Source of the DNA: Streptomyces spiramyceticus
GTDB lineage: Bacteria > Actinomycetota > Actinomycetes > Streptomycetales > Streptomycetaceae
Assembly (NCBI RefSeq): GCF_028807635.1
Contig: NZ_JARBAX010000001.1
Coordinates: 3,302,501-3,366,500, forward strand
Length of the DNA stretch: 64,000 bases
Direction of reading: 5' to 3'
Shown: one piece after another, positions 19,943 through 28,551 of the stretch
How the letters are laid out: every line of letters starts with the position of its first letter
Position numbering within the stretch: the stretch's first letter is position 1
The notes under the pieces: generated by a model
What the model was told of the DNA's origin: nothing
Databases searched by the model: none
Seen by the model: only the letters and a program-made list of their open reading frames with translations
Program-made: the position numbers and the translations under genes

Positions 19943-20192
19943 GTGCGCATCGTCTTCAGCGATTTGAACGAACGGATGCGATCTGTGATTGACCGGCTCC
20001 TTATGGCTACGGGCAAGCCAATCCGAAATGCCGGCAACCGACCATCGACGCGCCGGATTTCAAAGCCGTCGCGAACGCATGCAGGCCGGAGGAGCAGCCT
20101 CGCGCTCCGGGCGGCCACACGTGAACGGGCCCCTTCGGGGGGTGACCCCGAGGGGCTCGCGGAAAGCATCGTGCACGATTACGCCGCCGACC

Positions 20193-20435
20193 TCAGTGAG
20201 TGAAGGCCTTGTTGTACTGGCCGCAGGTGGTGTCGAAGGTCTCGGCGAGACCGAGCGCGGCGATCGGGAGGTCGCTCTGGGCCACCGTCTGCGGACTGCA
20301 CTCCTGGTAGGGGCGGTAGAGGTCGGTCACCCGCGGCCCGCCGTCATGGGCGTAGGCGGTACCGGCGGCGGCGCCGACGGCGGACAGACCGCCGGCCGCC
20401 ACCGCTGCGATCATGGCCTGCTGAAACTTACGCAT
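20193..20435 (-). CDS. Small secreted protein with Cys pair, island family B short form (80 residues)
   Basis: Signal peptide M-R-K-F-Q-Q-A-M-I, then about 50 mature residues: Y-R-P-Y-Q-E-C-S-P-Q-T and, about 27 residues on, D-T-T-C-G-Q-Y-N-K-A-F. This is the same Cys module as at the end of the protein encoded at 15322-15804, without the PQV repeats. The leader upstream of ATG 20435 (GAAGGACCGGGGTTCC) resembles that of the two long family B genes. An ATG six codons earlier (20453) is possible but would disturb the signal peptide. Right-most intact gene of the island. Function unknown. Confidence 0.8.
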   Translation of the reverse strand: MRKFQQAMIAAVAAGGLSAVGAAAGTAYAHDGGPRVTDLYRPYQECSPQTVAQSDLPIAALGLAETFDTTCGQYNKAFTH

Positions 20436-20533
20436 GGAACCCCGGTCCTTCATTTCCTGTACGTTGAGGCTGATTGCCTACCGTGACGGAACGAACACTA
20501 GCAGTAGTCGTCCGGGGGATTCCATGCTGGTGG

Positions 20534-20876
20534 ATGCAGGTGTGGGTGAACCTGTCGGCCAAGGGCAAGAAGATGGCGCCGAAGTGCCAGGACATCCGCG
20601 ACGGCAACATGCAGCTGCTGACGTTTCCGGACGGCGGTGCGCTCCTGCGTGTCATCGCCGGCGAGCTGGACGGCCGCCAGGGTCCCGGCATGACCCACAC
20701 CCCGATCACCATGATCCACGCGACGCCGGCGCCGGATGCGGAGATCACGCTGCCGTGGCGTGAGGACTTCAACCGCGTCGCGTACGTGCTGGCGGGGCGG
20801 GGCTCGGTGGGAGCGGAGCGCCGCCCGGTCCACCTGGTCCAGACGGCGGTCTTCGGCGCCGGTGAACAGCCACGCC
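20534..20876 (+). pseudogene. Broken second copy of the pirin gene
   Basis: The frame reads Q-V-W-V-N-L-S-A-K-G-K-K-M through V-L-A-G-R-G-S-V-G-A-E-R-R-P-V-H and F-G-A-G, parallel to 12560-12880, then jumps to N-S-H-A, which matches 13009-13020. So the 5' half including all metal ligands and attB, and an internal piece, are missing. Same orientation as the intact locus 8 kb to the left. Confidence 0.85.
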
Positions 20877-20964
20877 GGCGCCCAAAGCGCCCCACGGGCT
20901 GGACTCTCACTCGGGCGGGTCCCCACCAAGGGCCCCGCCCCGGCGGGCGTGGTCGGGTGGGGAC

Positions 20965-22071
20965 GTGGTCCCGACCCGAACACCCCTCCTGCCCGACTTC
21001 GCCCGGCGCATCGCCGCCTGGTGCGCCGTCGTGCTGCTCGTCAGCGGGGTCATCGCCGTGGGGGTCGCGCTGTGCGTCACTTTCCAGGCCGCCGTGACGC
21101 CCGTACTCATCGCCATCCTCGGCGCCGCGCTCCTCGGACCCCTCCACCGCCGCCTCATCAAGATGAAGGTCCAGCGGTCGCTCGCGGCCGGGCTGACCTG
21201 TGTCGCCGTGGTCGCCGCCGTCGGCGGGGCCGCATACATCATCGTCCGCGCGCTGATCGACAGCGGCGACCAGATCATCGCCTCCGTCAAGCGAGCGGCC
21301 ACCGATGTCGTCGAACGCTTCGGCGCCAGGGGGACCTCCCTGGACGACATGTCGTCCAGCCTCAAGGAACTCGTCTCCAAGTTCGGCGGAACCGCCGCCT
21401 CCGGCGTGATCACGGGGATCGGCATTGTCGGCGGCGTCATCGGCACCGCCGTTCTCGCGCTGCTGCTGATCTTCTTCTTCCTGCGGGACTCGGACCGCGC
21501 CGCCGACGCTCTGCGCTCGCTCGGGCCGCCCTCCGCCGGTGACACCGTCGAGGCGGTGGCCCGGCGGGCGTACCAGGCGGTCGAGGGCTTCATGCGCGGG
21601 ACCACGTTCATCGCGCTCATCGACGCCGTCTGCATCACCGTCGGGCTGCTCGTGCTGCGCGTGCCCGGCGCGGTCGGGCTCGGCGCGCTGGTCTTCATGG
21701 GGGCGTACATCCCCTACCTCGGCGCGTTCCTCTCCGGCGCCGTCGCCGTCCTCGTCGCGTTCGCCGACCGGGGGTTCGCGATCGCGGTGTGGGTGCTGGC
21801 GGTGGTCCTCGCCGTACAGGTGCTGGAGGGGCACGTCCTCCAGCCGGTGATCCAGAGCCGTACGGTCCAGATGCACCCGGCGGTGGTGATGCTGGCCATC
21901 ACGGCGGGGGCGTCCGTCGCCGGGATTCTCGGCATGCTGCTCGCCGTACCGGCCACCGCGGCCGCCTTCGGGGTGATCGCCGAGATCCGGTCGCGCTACG
22001 AAGCCGGGCCTGCGGAGCCGCCTCCGAACCCCGCAGAAACTCCCGAACCCCCGGAAGCGCCCGCCTCGTAG
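20965..22071 (+). CDS. AI-2E family transporter (membrane permease-like)
   Basis: A 368-residue membrane protein with the layout of the AI-2E/PerM family: two N-terminal helices, a soluble segment around residues 90-140, then five or six helices towards the C-terminus and a Pro/Glu-rich cytosolic tail. The family motif near G-A-Y-I-P-Y-L-G-A is present. Members move small molecules or ions (autoinducer-2 export in some, Na+/H+ antiport in others); the substrate here is unknown. GTG 20965 is chosen with GGTGGGGA just upstream. The last 76 bp overlap the converging phosphatase gene. Confidence 0.85.
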   Translation: MVPTRTPLLPDFARRIAAWCAVVLLVSGVIAVGVALCVTFQAAVTPVLIAILGAALLGPLHRRLIKMKVQRSLAAGLTCVAVVAAVGGAAYIIVRALIDSGDQIIASVKRAATDVVERFGARGTSLDDMSSSLKELVSKFGGTAASGVITGIGIVGGVIGTAVLALLLIFFFLRDSDRAADALRSLGPPSAGDTVEAVARRAYQAVEGFMRGTTFIALIDAVCITVGLLVLRVPGAVGLGALVFMGAYIPYLGAFLSGAVAVLVAFADRGFAIAVWVLAVVLAVQVLEGHVLQPVIQSRTVQMHPAVVMLAITAGASVAGILGMLLAVPATAAAFGVIAEIRSRYEAGPAEPPPNPAETPEPPEAPAS

Positions 22072-24194
22072 AGCTCGAACCAGATGCACTTGCCGTCGCC
22101 CCTGGGGTCCACCCCCCACGTGTCCGCGAGCATCTCCATCAGCACCAGGCCACGCCCGCTGGACGCCATCTCGCCGGGGCGCCGCTTGTGCGGCAGTTCG
22201 TCGCTGGCGTCCGCCACCTCGACCCTGAGCCGGCGCTCGCCCGGCTCGCCCGTCGCCTCGACGACGAGCAGCGCGTCCCCGTCGGTGTGGACCAGGACGT
22301 TGGTGACCATCTCGGAGACCATGAGCACGCCCGCGTCGACCTGCTCCTCGTCCGCCCAGTCGTGCAGCAGGTCCCGCAGCTGCTGCCGGGCGACCGCGAT
22401 ACGTTCCGGCTCGGCCTGGGCCACGGTCATCGCGGTACGCCGGGCGGGCGCGAGCAGCGTCGTCGACGAGCCCGCCCCGCAGCCGCATCCCGCGCCTTCG
22501 CGGCAGAGCAGCAGCAGTGCGATGTCGTCCTCGCGGCGGTCCACGAGGGGGCCGGTGGTGTGGTGCGAGGAGGGGCCGTGGACGGCGGCGACCAGGGCGT
22601 CGGCGAGCTTCTCCAGGTTGTCGCCCGAGTGCTCCTCCATGATCCTGCGGAGCCTGGCCCATCCCGTGTCGAGATCATGGCCGCCGGTCTCTATGAGCCC
22701 GTCCGTACAGATCATGATCGTCTCGCCGGGTTCGAGGACGAGCCGCGTCGTCGGATAGTCCGTGTCCGGGTCGATGCCCAGCGGCAGCCCGCCCGCGGTG
22801 GGCCGAACCAGCACCGTCCCGTCGCTCATCCGTACCGCCGGGTCGGGGTGGCCGGCGCGGGCGATGTCGAGGAGGCCGGTCGCGGGGTCGGCTTCGATGT
22901 AGAGGCAGGTCGCGAAGCGCGGACTGGAGTGGTCGCCGGGGCTGTAGGTGTCCGCCCCGGGAAGATCGTGCAGCCCGTGCAGGAAGCGGGAGGCGCGGGA
23001 CAGGACGGCGTCGGGACGGTGCCCCTCGGAGGCGTACGCCCGCAGCGCGATCCGCAGCTGGCCCATCAGCCCGGCCGCCCGTACGTCGTGCCCCTGTACG
23101 TCGCCGATGACCAGCGCGATGCGCCCGCTGGGCAGCGGGATCATGTCGTACCAGTCGCCGCCGACCTGGAGCCCGCCGCCGGTCGGGACGTACCGCGCGG
23201 CGACCGTCATTCCGGGGATCTCCGGGCCCAGCGTCGGCATCATCGACCGCTGGAGGCCCTGCGACAGCTCGCGCTCGGTCTCGGCCACTCCGGCCCGCGC
23301 GAGGGCCTGCGCGACCATCCTGGCGACCGTGGTCAGGACGGAGCGCTCGTCGGGGGTGAAGGCCACGGGGTGCGCGAAGCCCGCCATCCAGGCGCCCAGG
23401 GTGCTGCCGGCCACGGTCAGCGGGACAAAGGCCCACGACCGGGGTGACCGGGGAGCGCGCGGTGTGCGGGGTTCTGTGTCCGCGGCGAGGGGGCGGCCCG
23501 CGGGGTAGCGGCGGCTGTACTCCTCGGGTGACGGGAGGTAGATGGCCCGCCCGGTACGTACGACCTCGGCCGCCGGATGGTCCGTACCCAGCAGCATGTC
23601 GGCGAACGGAGGGTCTTCCTCGGGGCTGTAACCGTGCTGCCCTATGACCGTGATCCGGCCGCCCGACGAGCCGAAGACCGCGAGGCTGTCCGGCGAGAAT
23701 CCCGGCATCGACAGGGACGCGGCGACCCGCAGCACCTCGGCGGTGGACCGGGCCTCGGCCAGCGCGCGGCCCGCGTCGAGCAGGAACGCCTCGCGGGAGC
23801 GGCGCCAGTCGCCGGTGACGGGGGTGTGGGCGGCGGTGCCGGGCTGGGGTTCGGCGACCTCCTGGATGGTGCCGAACAGCTGGTAGTCGCTGCCGTCGAC
23901 GACCGGCTTGGAGCGGCTGCGTACGGTCCTGAGCAGCCGCCCTTCCACATCCATGATGCGGAGCCTGGCCTCGGCGAGGGTGCCTTCGGCGACCGCGAGA
24001 TTCACGACCCCGTTGATCTCGTTCCAGTCGACGGGATGAAAACGGGAGCGTACGGCCGCCTCGGGCAGGCACACCTTCTCGGCGGGCAGCCCGAGCAGCC
24101 GGGCGGCCTCCGCGTCGAGCGTGACCGTCCCGGATGCGTTGTCCCAGCGCCACAGGCCGGTCGCGACGGCGGCCAGGATGTCCTCGGTACGCAT
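21996..24194 (-). CDS. SpoIIE-type PP2C phosphatase with PAS, GAF and anti-sigma-like ATPase domains
   Basis: A 732-residue cytosolic signalling protein. In order: a PAS-like sensor (about 1-110), a GAF-like domain (about 140-310), a SpoIIE/RsbU PP2C phosphatase (about 330-560) with G-G-D-W-Y-D, G-D-V-Q-G-H and the late D-G-L-I-E metal sites, and a HATPase_c anti-sigma-kinase-like domain (about 590-715) with E-M-V-T-N and G-R-G-L-V-L-M. Such proteins act on STAS anti-anti-sigma factors and release alternative sigma factors in response to stress or development. No partner gene is adjacent. ATG 24194 begins M-R-T-E-D-I; the ribosome binding site is weak. A larger frame extending to 25928 is only antisense to aspS. 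Confidence 0.9.
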   Translation of the reverse strand: MRTEDILAAVATGLWRWDNASGTVTLDAEAARLLGLPAEKVCLPEAAVRSRFHPVDWNEINGVVNLAVAEGTLAEARLRIMDVEGRLLRTVRSRSKPVVDGSDYQLFGTIQEVAEPQPGTAAHTPVTGDWRRSREAFLLDAGRALAEARSTAEVLRVAASLSMPGFSPDSLAVFGSSGGRITVIGQHGYSPEEDPPFADMLLGTDHPAAEVVRTGRAIYLPSPEEYSRRYPAGRPLAADTEPRTPRAPRSPRSWAFVPLTVAGSTLGAWMAGFAHPVAFTPDERSVLTTVARMVAQALARAGVAETERELSQGLQRSMMPTLGPEIPGMTVAARYVPTGGGLQVGGDWYDMIPLPSGRIALVIGDVQGHDVRAAGLMGQLRIALRAYASEGHRPDAVLSRASRFLHGLHDLPGADTYSPGDHSSPRFATCLYIEADPATGLLDIARAGHPDPAVRMSDGTVLVRPTAGGLPLGIDPDTDYPTTRLVLEPGETIMICTDGLIETGGHDLDTGWARLRRIMEEHSGDNLEKLADALVAAVHGPSSHHTTGPLVDRREDDIALLLLCREGAGCGCGAGSSTTLLAPARRTAMTVAQAEPERIAVARQQLRDLLHDWADEEQVDAGVLMVSEMVTNVLVHTDGDALLVVEATGEPGERRLRVEVADASDELPHKRRPGEMASSGRGLVLMEMLADTWGVDPRGDGKCIWFELYEAGASGGSGVSAGFGGGSAGPAS

Positions 24195-24350
24195 TGGTTC
24201 ATCTTTACAGGTCGCGGCCGGTCCGGCCTCTGCGGGCCTTGGAGGGCCTTGGAGAGCCTCCGAAGGCCTTGCAAAGAAAAGGGTGTGCGCCTGGGCGGTA
24301 ACCTGGGGTGGCTGTGACAACCCCGAATCCCGAAGGCTGGATGAACGACG

Positions 24351-26126
24351 ATGCATCGGTACAGGTCCCACACCTGCGGCGAACTCCGCGCCTTTGACGT
24401 CGCCGCAGACGTCCGGCTGAGCGGCTGGCTGCACAATCGCCGAGACCTGGGCGGCATCCTCTTCATCGATCTGCGCGATCACTACGGCATCACGCAGCTC
24501 GTCGCCCGGCCCGGCACCCCCGCGTACGAGGCCCTCGACAAGGTGAACAAGGAGTCGGTCGTCCGCGTCGACGGCAAGGTCGTCTCGCGCGGCGCCGACA
24601 ACGTGAACCCCGAGCTGCCCACCGGCGAGATCGAGGTCGAGGTCTCCACGGTCGAGCTGCTGGGCGCCGCGCAGCAGCTGCCGTTCCAGATCAACACCGA
24701 CGACGGGGTGGGCGAGGAGCGGCGTCTTGAGTACCGCTTCCTCGACCTGCGCCGCGAGCGCATGCACCGCAACATCATGCTGCGTACGGCCGTCATCTCG
24801 GCCATCCGGCACAAGATGACGGCGCTGGGCTTCAACGAGATGGCGACCCCGATCCTGACGGCGACGTCCCCCGAGGGCGCCCGCGACTTCGTGGTGCCGT
24901 CCCGCCTGAACCCGGGCAAGTTCTACGCGCTGCCGCAGGCGCCGCAGCAGTTCAAGCAGCTGCTGATGATCTCGGGCTTCGACCGCTACTTCCAGATCGC
25001 GCCGTGCTTCCGCGACGAGGACGCCCGCGCCGACCGCTCGCCGGGCGAGTTCTACCAGCTCGACGTGGAGATGAGCTTCGTCGAGCAGGAGGACGTCTTC
25101 CAGCCGATCGAGAAGCTGATGACCGAGCTCTTCGAGGAGTTCGGCAACGGCCGCCACGTCACGTCGCCGTTCCCGCGGATCCCGTTCCGCGAGGCGATCA
25201 TGAAGTACGGAAACGACAAGCCGGACCTGCGCGCCCAGCTCGAACTCGTCGACATCTCGGACGTGTTCGAGGGCTCGGAGTTCAAGGCCTTCGCAGGCAA
25301 GCACGTCCGCGCGCTGCCCGTGCCGGACACGGCGGGCCAGTCGCGGAAGTTCTTCGACGGCCTCGGCGACTACGCCGTCGAGCACGGCGCGAAGGGCCTG
25401 GCCTGGGTGCGCGTCGGCGAGAAGGGCGAACTGACCGGCCCGATCGCCAAGTTCCTCACCGAGGAGAACGTCAAGGTTCTCACCGAGCGTCTGTCGCTGG
25501 CCCCCGGCCACGCGATCTTCTTCGGCGCGGGCGAGTTCGACGAGGTCTCCAAGATCATGTCGGCGGTCCGTGTCGAGGCCGCCAAGCGCGCCGGCCACTT
25601 CGAGGAGGGCGTCTTCCGGTTCTGCTGGATCGTCGACTTCCCGATGTACGAGGCGGACGAGGACACCGGGAAGATCGACTTCTCGCACAACCCGTTCTCC
25701 ATGCCGCAGGGCGGCCTGGAGGCCCTTGAGACCCAGGACCCGCTGGACATTCTTGGCTGGCAGTACGACATCGTCTGCAACGGGGTCGAGCTGTCCTCCG
25801 GTGCCATCCGGAACCACGAGCCCGAGATCATGTTCAAGGCGTTCGAGATCGCGGGCTACTCGAAGGAGACCGTCGAGCGCGAGTTCGCGGGCATGCTCCG
25901 CGCCTTCCAGTTCGGCGCCCCGCCGCACGGCGGCATCGCCCCGGGCATCGACCGCATCGTGATGCTGCTGGCCGACGAGCCGAACATCCGCGAGACGATC
26001 GCCTTCCCGCTCAACGGCAACGCGCAGGACCTGATGATGGGTGCGCCGACCGTGCTGGAGGAGGCGCGTCTGCGGGAGCTGAACATCTCGCTGCGCAAGC
26101 CGCCGGCCGCCAAGTCCGGCGAGTAG
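24351..26126 (+). CDS. aspS: Aspartyl-tRNA synthetase
   Basis: A 591-residue class IIb synthetase that charges tRNA-Asp. N-terminal OB-fold anticodon-binding domain (about 1-110), then the catalytic domain with motif 2 F-R-D-E-D near residue 222, the GAD insertion of bacterial AspRS (about 310-420), and motif 3 G-I-D-R-I-V-M-L near residue 540. Whether it is discriminating or also charges tRNA-Asn cannot be told here. ATG 24351 begins [10 protein letters not shown], the usual actinobacterial start. It stands alone and ends at a strong terminator. Confidence 0.98.
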   Translation: MHRYRSHTCGELRAFDVAADVRLSGWLHNRRDLGGILFIDLRDHYGITQLVARPGTPAYEALDKVNKESVVRVDGKVVSRGADNVNPELPTGEIEVEVSTVELLGAAQQLPFQINTDDGVGEERRLEYRFLDLRRERMHRNIMLRTAVISAIRHKMTALGFNEMATPILTATSPEGARDFVVPSRLNPGKFYALPQAPQQFKQLLMISGFDRYFQIAPCFRDEDARADRSPGEFYQLDVEMSFVEQEDVFQPIEKLMTELFEEFGNGRHVTSPFPRIPFREAIMKYGNDKPDLRAQLELVDISDVFEGSEFKAFAGKHVRALPVPDTAGQSRKFFDGLGDYAVEHGAKGLAWVRVGEKGELTGPIAKFLTEENVKVLTERLSLAPGHAIFFGAGEFDEVSKIMSAVRVEAAKRAGHFEEGVFRFCWIVDFPMYEADEDTGKIDFSHNPFSMPQGGLEALETQDPLDILGWQYDIVCNGVELSSGAIRNHEPEIMFKAFEIAGYSKETVEREFAGMLRAFQFGAPPHGGIAPGIDRIVMLLADEPNIRETIAFPLNGNAQDLMMGAPTVLEEARLRELNISLRKPPAAKSGE

Positions 26127-26145
26127 TTACGAGCTGTGCTTGAAA

Positions 26146-26181
26146 GAAGGCCCCCGTACCGCGCGCGGTACGGGGGCCTTC
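26146..26181. terminator. Bidirectional terminator between aspS and the converging TagF-like gene
   Basis: A perfect 36-nt palindrome, GAAGGCCCCCGTACCGCG and its complement with no loop bases, 20 nt past the aspS stop and 22 nt past the converging stop. Confidence 0.9.
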
Positions 26182-26202
26182 TCGTCCCGGATTCGCTCCG
26201 GT

Positions 26203-28272
26203 TCAGCCGATCGATTCGGCTTCTGCCTCGGTCTCGGTCTCGGCCTCGAACCCGGTCCGGCGCTGGCCCGGGATGCCCGGGAGGAGGCGGCGCGTCATGT
26301 GATCGCGGCGGTCGTCGGCCTTGGCGCACAGGGCGAGGGCGGCCGCGTTGAAGCGGACCAGGGAGGGCGGATCGGACGGGCCGAGGAGGTGCTCCTTCAG
26401 CTCGGCGCGGGCCTGCTTGTACGGGTCCTTCTCCGGGGCGCGTACGGACTCCAGGAGCTCCGGGATGCCGGACGCGTCCGGGGTGAGGACGGCGGCGGCC
26501 CGTACGGTCGGGAAGGCGGCACGGAACTCCTCCTCCGGCATGCCGGAGGTGTTGGCCACGGCGTACGGCTTCTCGCTGTGCAGGTAGTCCGAGACGACGC
26601 TCGACACATCGCTGATCAGCAGGTCGGCCTGGTTGAAGCAGCTGTAGATGCCGGGGCGCGCGGTGACGACGATCTGGTGCTCCCACTCGGGGAACGACGC
26701 CCAGTAGGCCGCCTCCCAGGCCTCCGTGGCCGCCGCGACGACCGCCGCGCGGTCCTCCTCGGGCGTGCCCTGCCGCATCATCCGCTCCAGCTCGTCCGCG
26801 CCGGTGCGGAAGTCGCTGCTGGTGAGCCGGTCGAGCTCGGCCGTGCGGCGGGCGAGTTCGGCAACGGCCCCGAGGTCGGGGCGGGGGCCTGAGCGCCCGG
26901 CGGCGGCCTCGGCGATCATCGCCCGGATGCGCCGGTCGGCGGCGCCGGCCTCGGGGTCGACGGAGCCGGTCATCGGGTGCGGCTTGTACAGCAGCCGTAC
27001 GCCGTCGTCGTCCAGGAGCGCGCGGACGAGGTTCTCGCCGGCCAGGACGACCGAGGTGTTGCCGGGGTTGCCGTCCCAGCCTTCCCAGGTGGGCGCGTAC
27101 AGCACAGTCGTGTACGTGCCCTCGGGGGCGCCCGTCCAGGGCTGGATCGGGGCCAGCTGGGGGCGGCCCACCTCCACCACGTCCTTGTCCGCGACGCCTA
27201 TCTCGGCGAGCTGGTAGCGCTCGCGCGCGGCCGGGCCGGCCACCCAGACCTCGTCGTACGCCTTGGCATACGGGTTGCAGCTGGAGAGCTTGTCGCTCTC
27301 GCCGTGGTTGGTGAAGGCGTGCTTGATGGAGGGGATGCGCAGGACCTGGGACGTCTTGCCGGAGTTCGCCGGGTGCAGCATCATCCGCAGCGTCGAGTCC
27401 TCGAGGGCGAACATGTGCGCGACTTTGGGGATGCAGATGATCGGCACGTCCGTGGCCTGGATTTTCTGCACCATGAAGCGCTCACGCAGCACGATGAGCG
27501 GCTTGCCGTCCAGCGCGGACAGCGTGGAGAGCCACATGTTCGCCTGGTACGCGGAGGTGGTGCCGCCGGAGAAGTACATGGCCACCGTCGGCCGGTACTC
27601 CGCCAGCCAGCCGTCCAGCCACTCCAGGGCCTGCTCATTGTTCGCGGGCCGCTTCTTCGGCAGCAGCCAGGTGGCCAGACGGGCGGTGCCGACGGCCATC
27701 AGCACGATGGAGACACCGACGCCGACAGCGCCGGCGTACACGTCACCGGTGACCGCCGTGACCAGCAGGCCCGTGGTGGCGGGCACCGAGAAGGTCAGCA
27801 GCCGGTGGCCCGGGCGGCGGGCCAGGATCCGCGGCGGAGCGGCGGAGGGCCGCAGCGCCGAGGCGTCGATGTTGCGGGTGACGAGAGGCAGCGTGCGGGT
27901 GCGCCGGACCAGTACGGCGACCGCCTGGCAGGCGAAATGCAGTCCGTAGACGCAGAGCAGCGCGCTCGTCAGCGGGGCTTGCTCACGCAACGGGTGGACG
28001 TCGTCGATGCGCAGCAGGCCGACCACGATCAGCATGTCGCGCAGCAGCTGCCGGACGGTGACGTCGAAGCGGACCTTGTTCAGCATCGAGAGCAGCAGGG
28101 GCTGTCTGTGCTGCAGATACAGATCGAGTGCGAGGCCTGCGGCGGAGGCGACGACGAACATCGGAAGCCAGGCCAGCAGCGCGCTGACCAGCTGGGCTGT
28201 GAATGCCGCGAACATCGCGAGCAGCGCGGACAGCTGCATGATGCGGCGTGGGATGCGTCCGGCAAAGGGCAC
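26203..28272 (-). CDS. Membrane protein with CDP-glycerol glycerophosphotransferase (TagF)-like domain
   Basis: A 689-residue protein. The first third holds about six membrane helices (residues 10-220); the rest is a cytosolic domain like the TagF/CDP-glycerol glycerophosphotransferase family, with N-H-G-E-S-D near residue 350, Y-A-P-T-W near 405 and Y-K-P-H-P near 450, and D-V-S-S-V-V-S-D-Y in the C-terminal half, all family signatures. It may add glycerol-phosphate units to a wall teichoic-acid-like polymer. GTG 28272 is chosen because AGGAG lies 9 nt upstream; an earlier ATG at 28425 lacks such a site and would add a basic tail. No other teichoic acid gene is in the window. Confidence 0.82.
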   Translation of the reverse strand: MPFAGRIPRRIMQLSALLAMFAAFTAQLVSALLAWLPMFVVASAAGLALDLYLQHRQPLLLSMLNKVRFDVTVRQLLRDMLIVVGLLRIDDVHPLREQAPLTSALLCVYGLHFACQAVAVLVRRTRTLPLVTRNIDASALRPSAAPPRILARRPGHRLLTFSVPATTGLLVTAVTGDVYAGAVGVGVSIVLMAVGTARLATWLLPKKRPANNEQALEWLDGWLAEYRPTVAMYFSGGTTSAYQANMWLSTLSALDGKPLIVLRERFMVQKIQATDVPIICIPKVAHMFALEDSTLRMMLHPANSGKTSQVLRIPSIKHAFTNHGESDKLSSCNPYAKAYDEVWVAGPAARERYQLAEIGVADKDVVEVGRPQLAPIQPWTGAPEGTYTTVLYAPTWEGWDGNPGNTSVVLAGENLVRALLDDDGVRLLYKPHPMTGSVDPEAGAADRRIRAMIAEAAAGRSGPRPDLGAVAELARRTAELDRLTSSDFRTGADELERMMRQGTPEEDRAAVVAAATEAWEAAYWASFPEWEHQIVVTARPGIYSCFNQADLLISDVSSVVSDYLHSEKPYAVANTSGMPEEEFRAAFPTVRAAAVLTPDASGIPELLESVRAPEKDPYKQARAELKEHLLGPSDPPSLVRFNAAALALCAKADDRRDHMTRRLLPGIPGQRRTGFEAETETEAEAESIG

Positions 28273-28490
28273 GGTTGCGGGGCTCCTGGCGGGGAGGGGC
28301 GATCGGCTCGGGGGAAGCCGTCTTGGGGACGCCGGTCTCGTCGCTCCGCGTGGGGGTGTGCGACGGCGAAGAGGCTCGGCGGCTGACCGTATGACGTGAG
28401 CCGCCTCCACCGCAATCGGTCGTGACATGAAACTCTGTAAAAAGCGCATATGACGGCGGTATGTGGCACCTGATGCGAGGACTTGAACGA

Positions 28491-28525
28491 CGAAGGGCCG
28501 GGACCTGCCCAGGTCCGGCCCTTCG
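28491..28525 (-). terminator. Terminator after metG
   Basis: CGAAGGGCC … GGCCCTTCG stem enclosing a second GGACCT/AGGTCC stem, 27 nt past the metG stop. Confidence 0.8.
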
Positions 28526-28551
28526 TCGTCCGTACGGTCAAGGTCCGTACG

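Noticed and set aside
21996..25928. Reverse-strand frame of 1310 codons extending the phosphatase gene
   Set aside because: The part beyond 24194 is antisense to aspS; the conserved phosphatase start is M-R-T-E-D at 24194.
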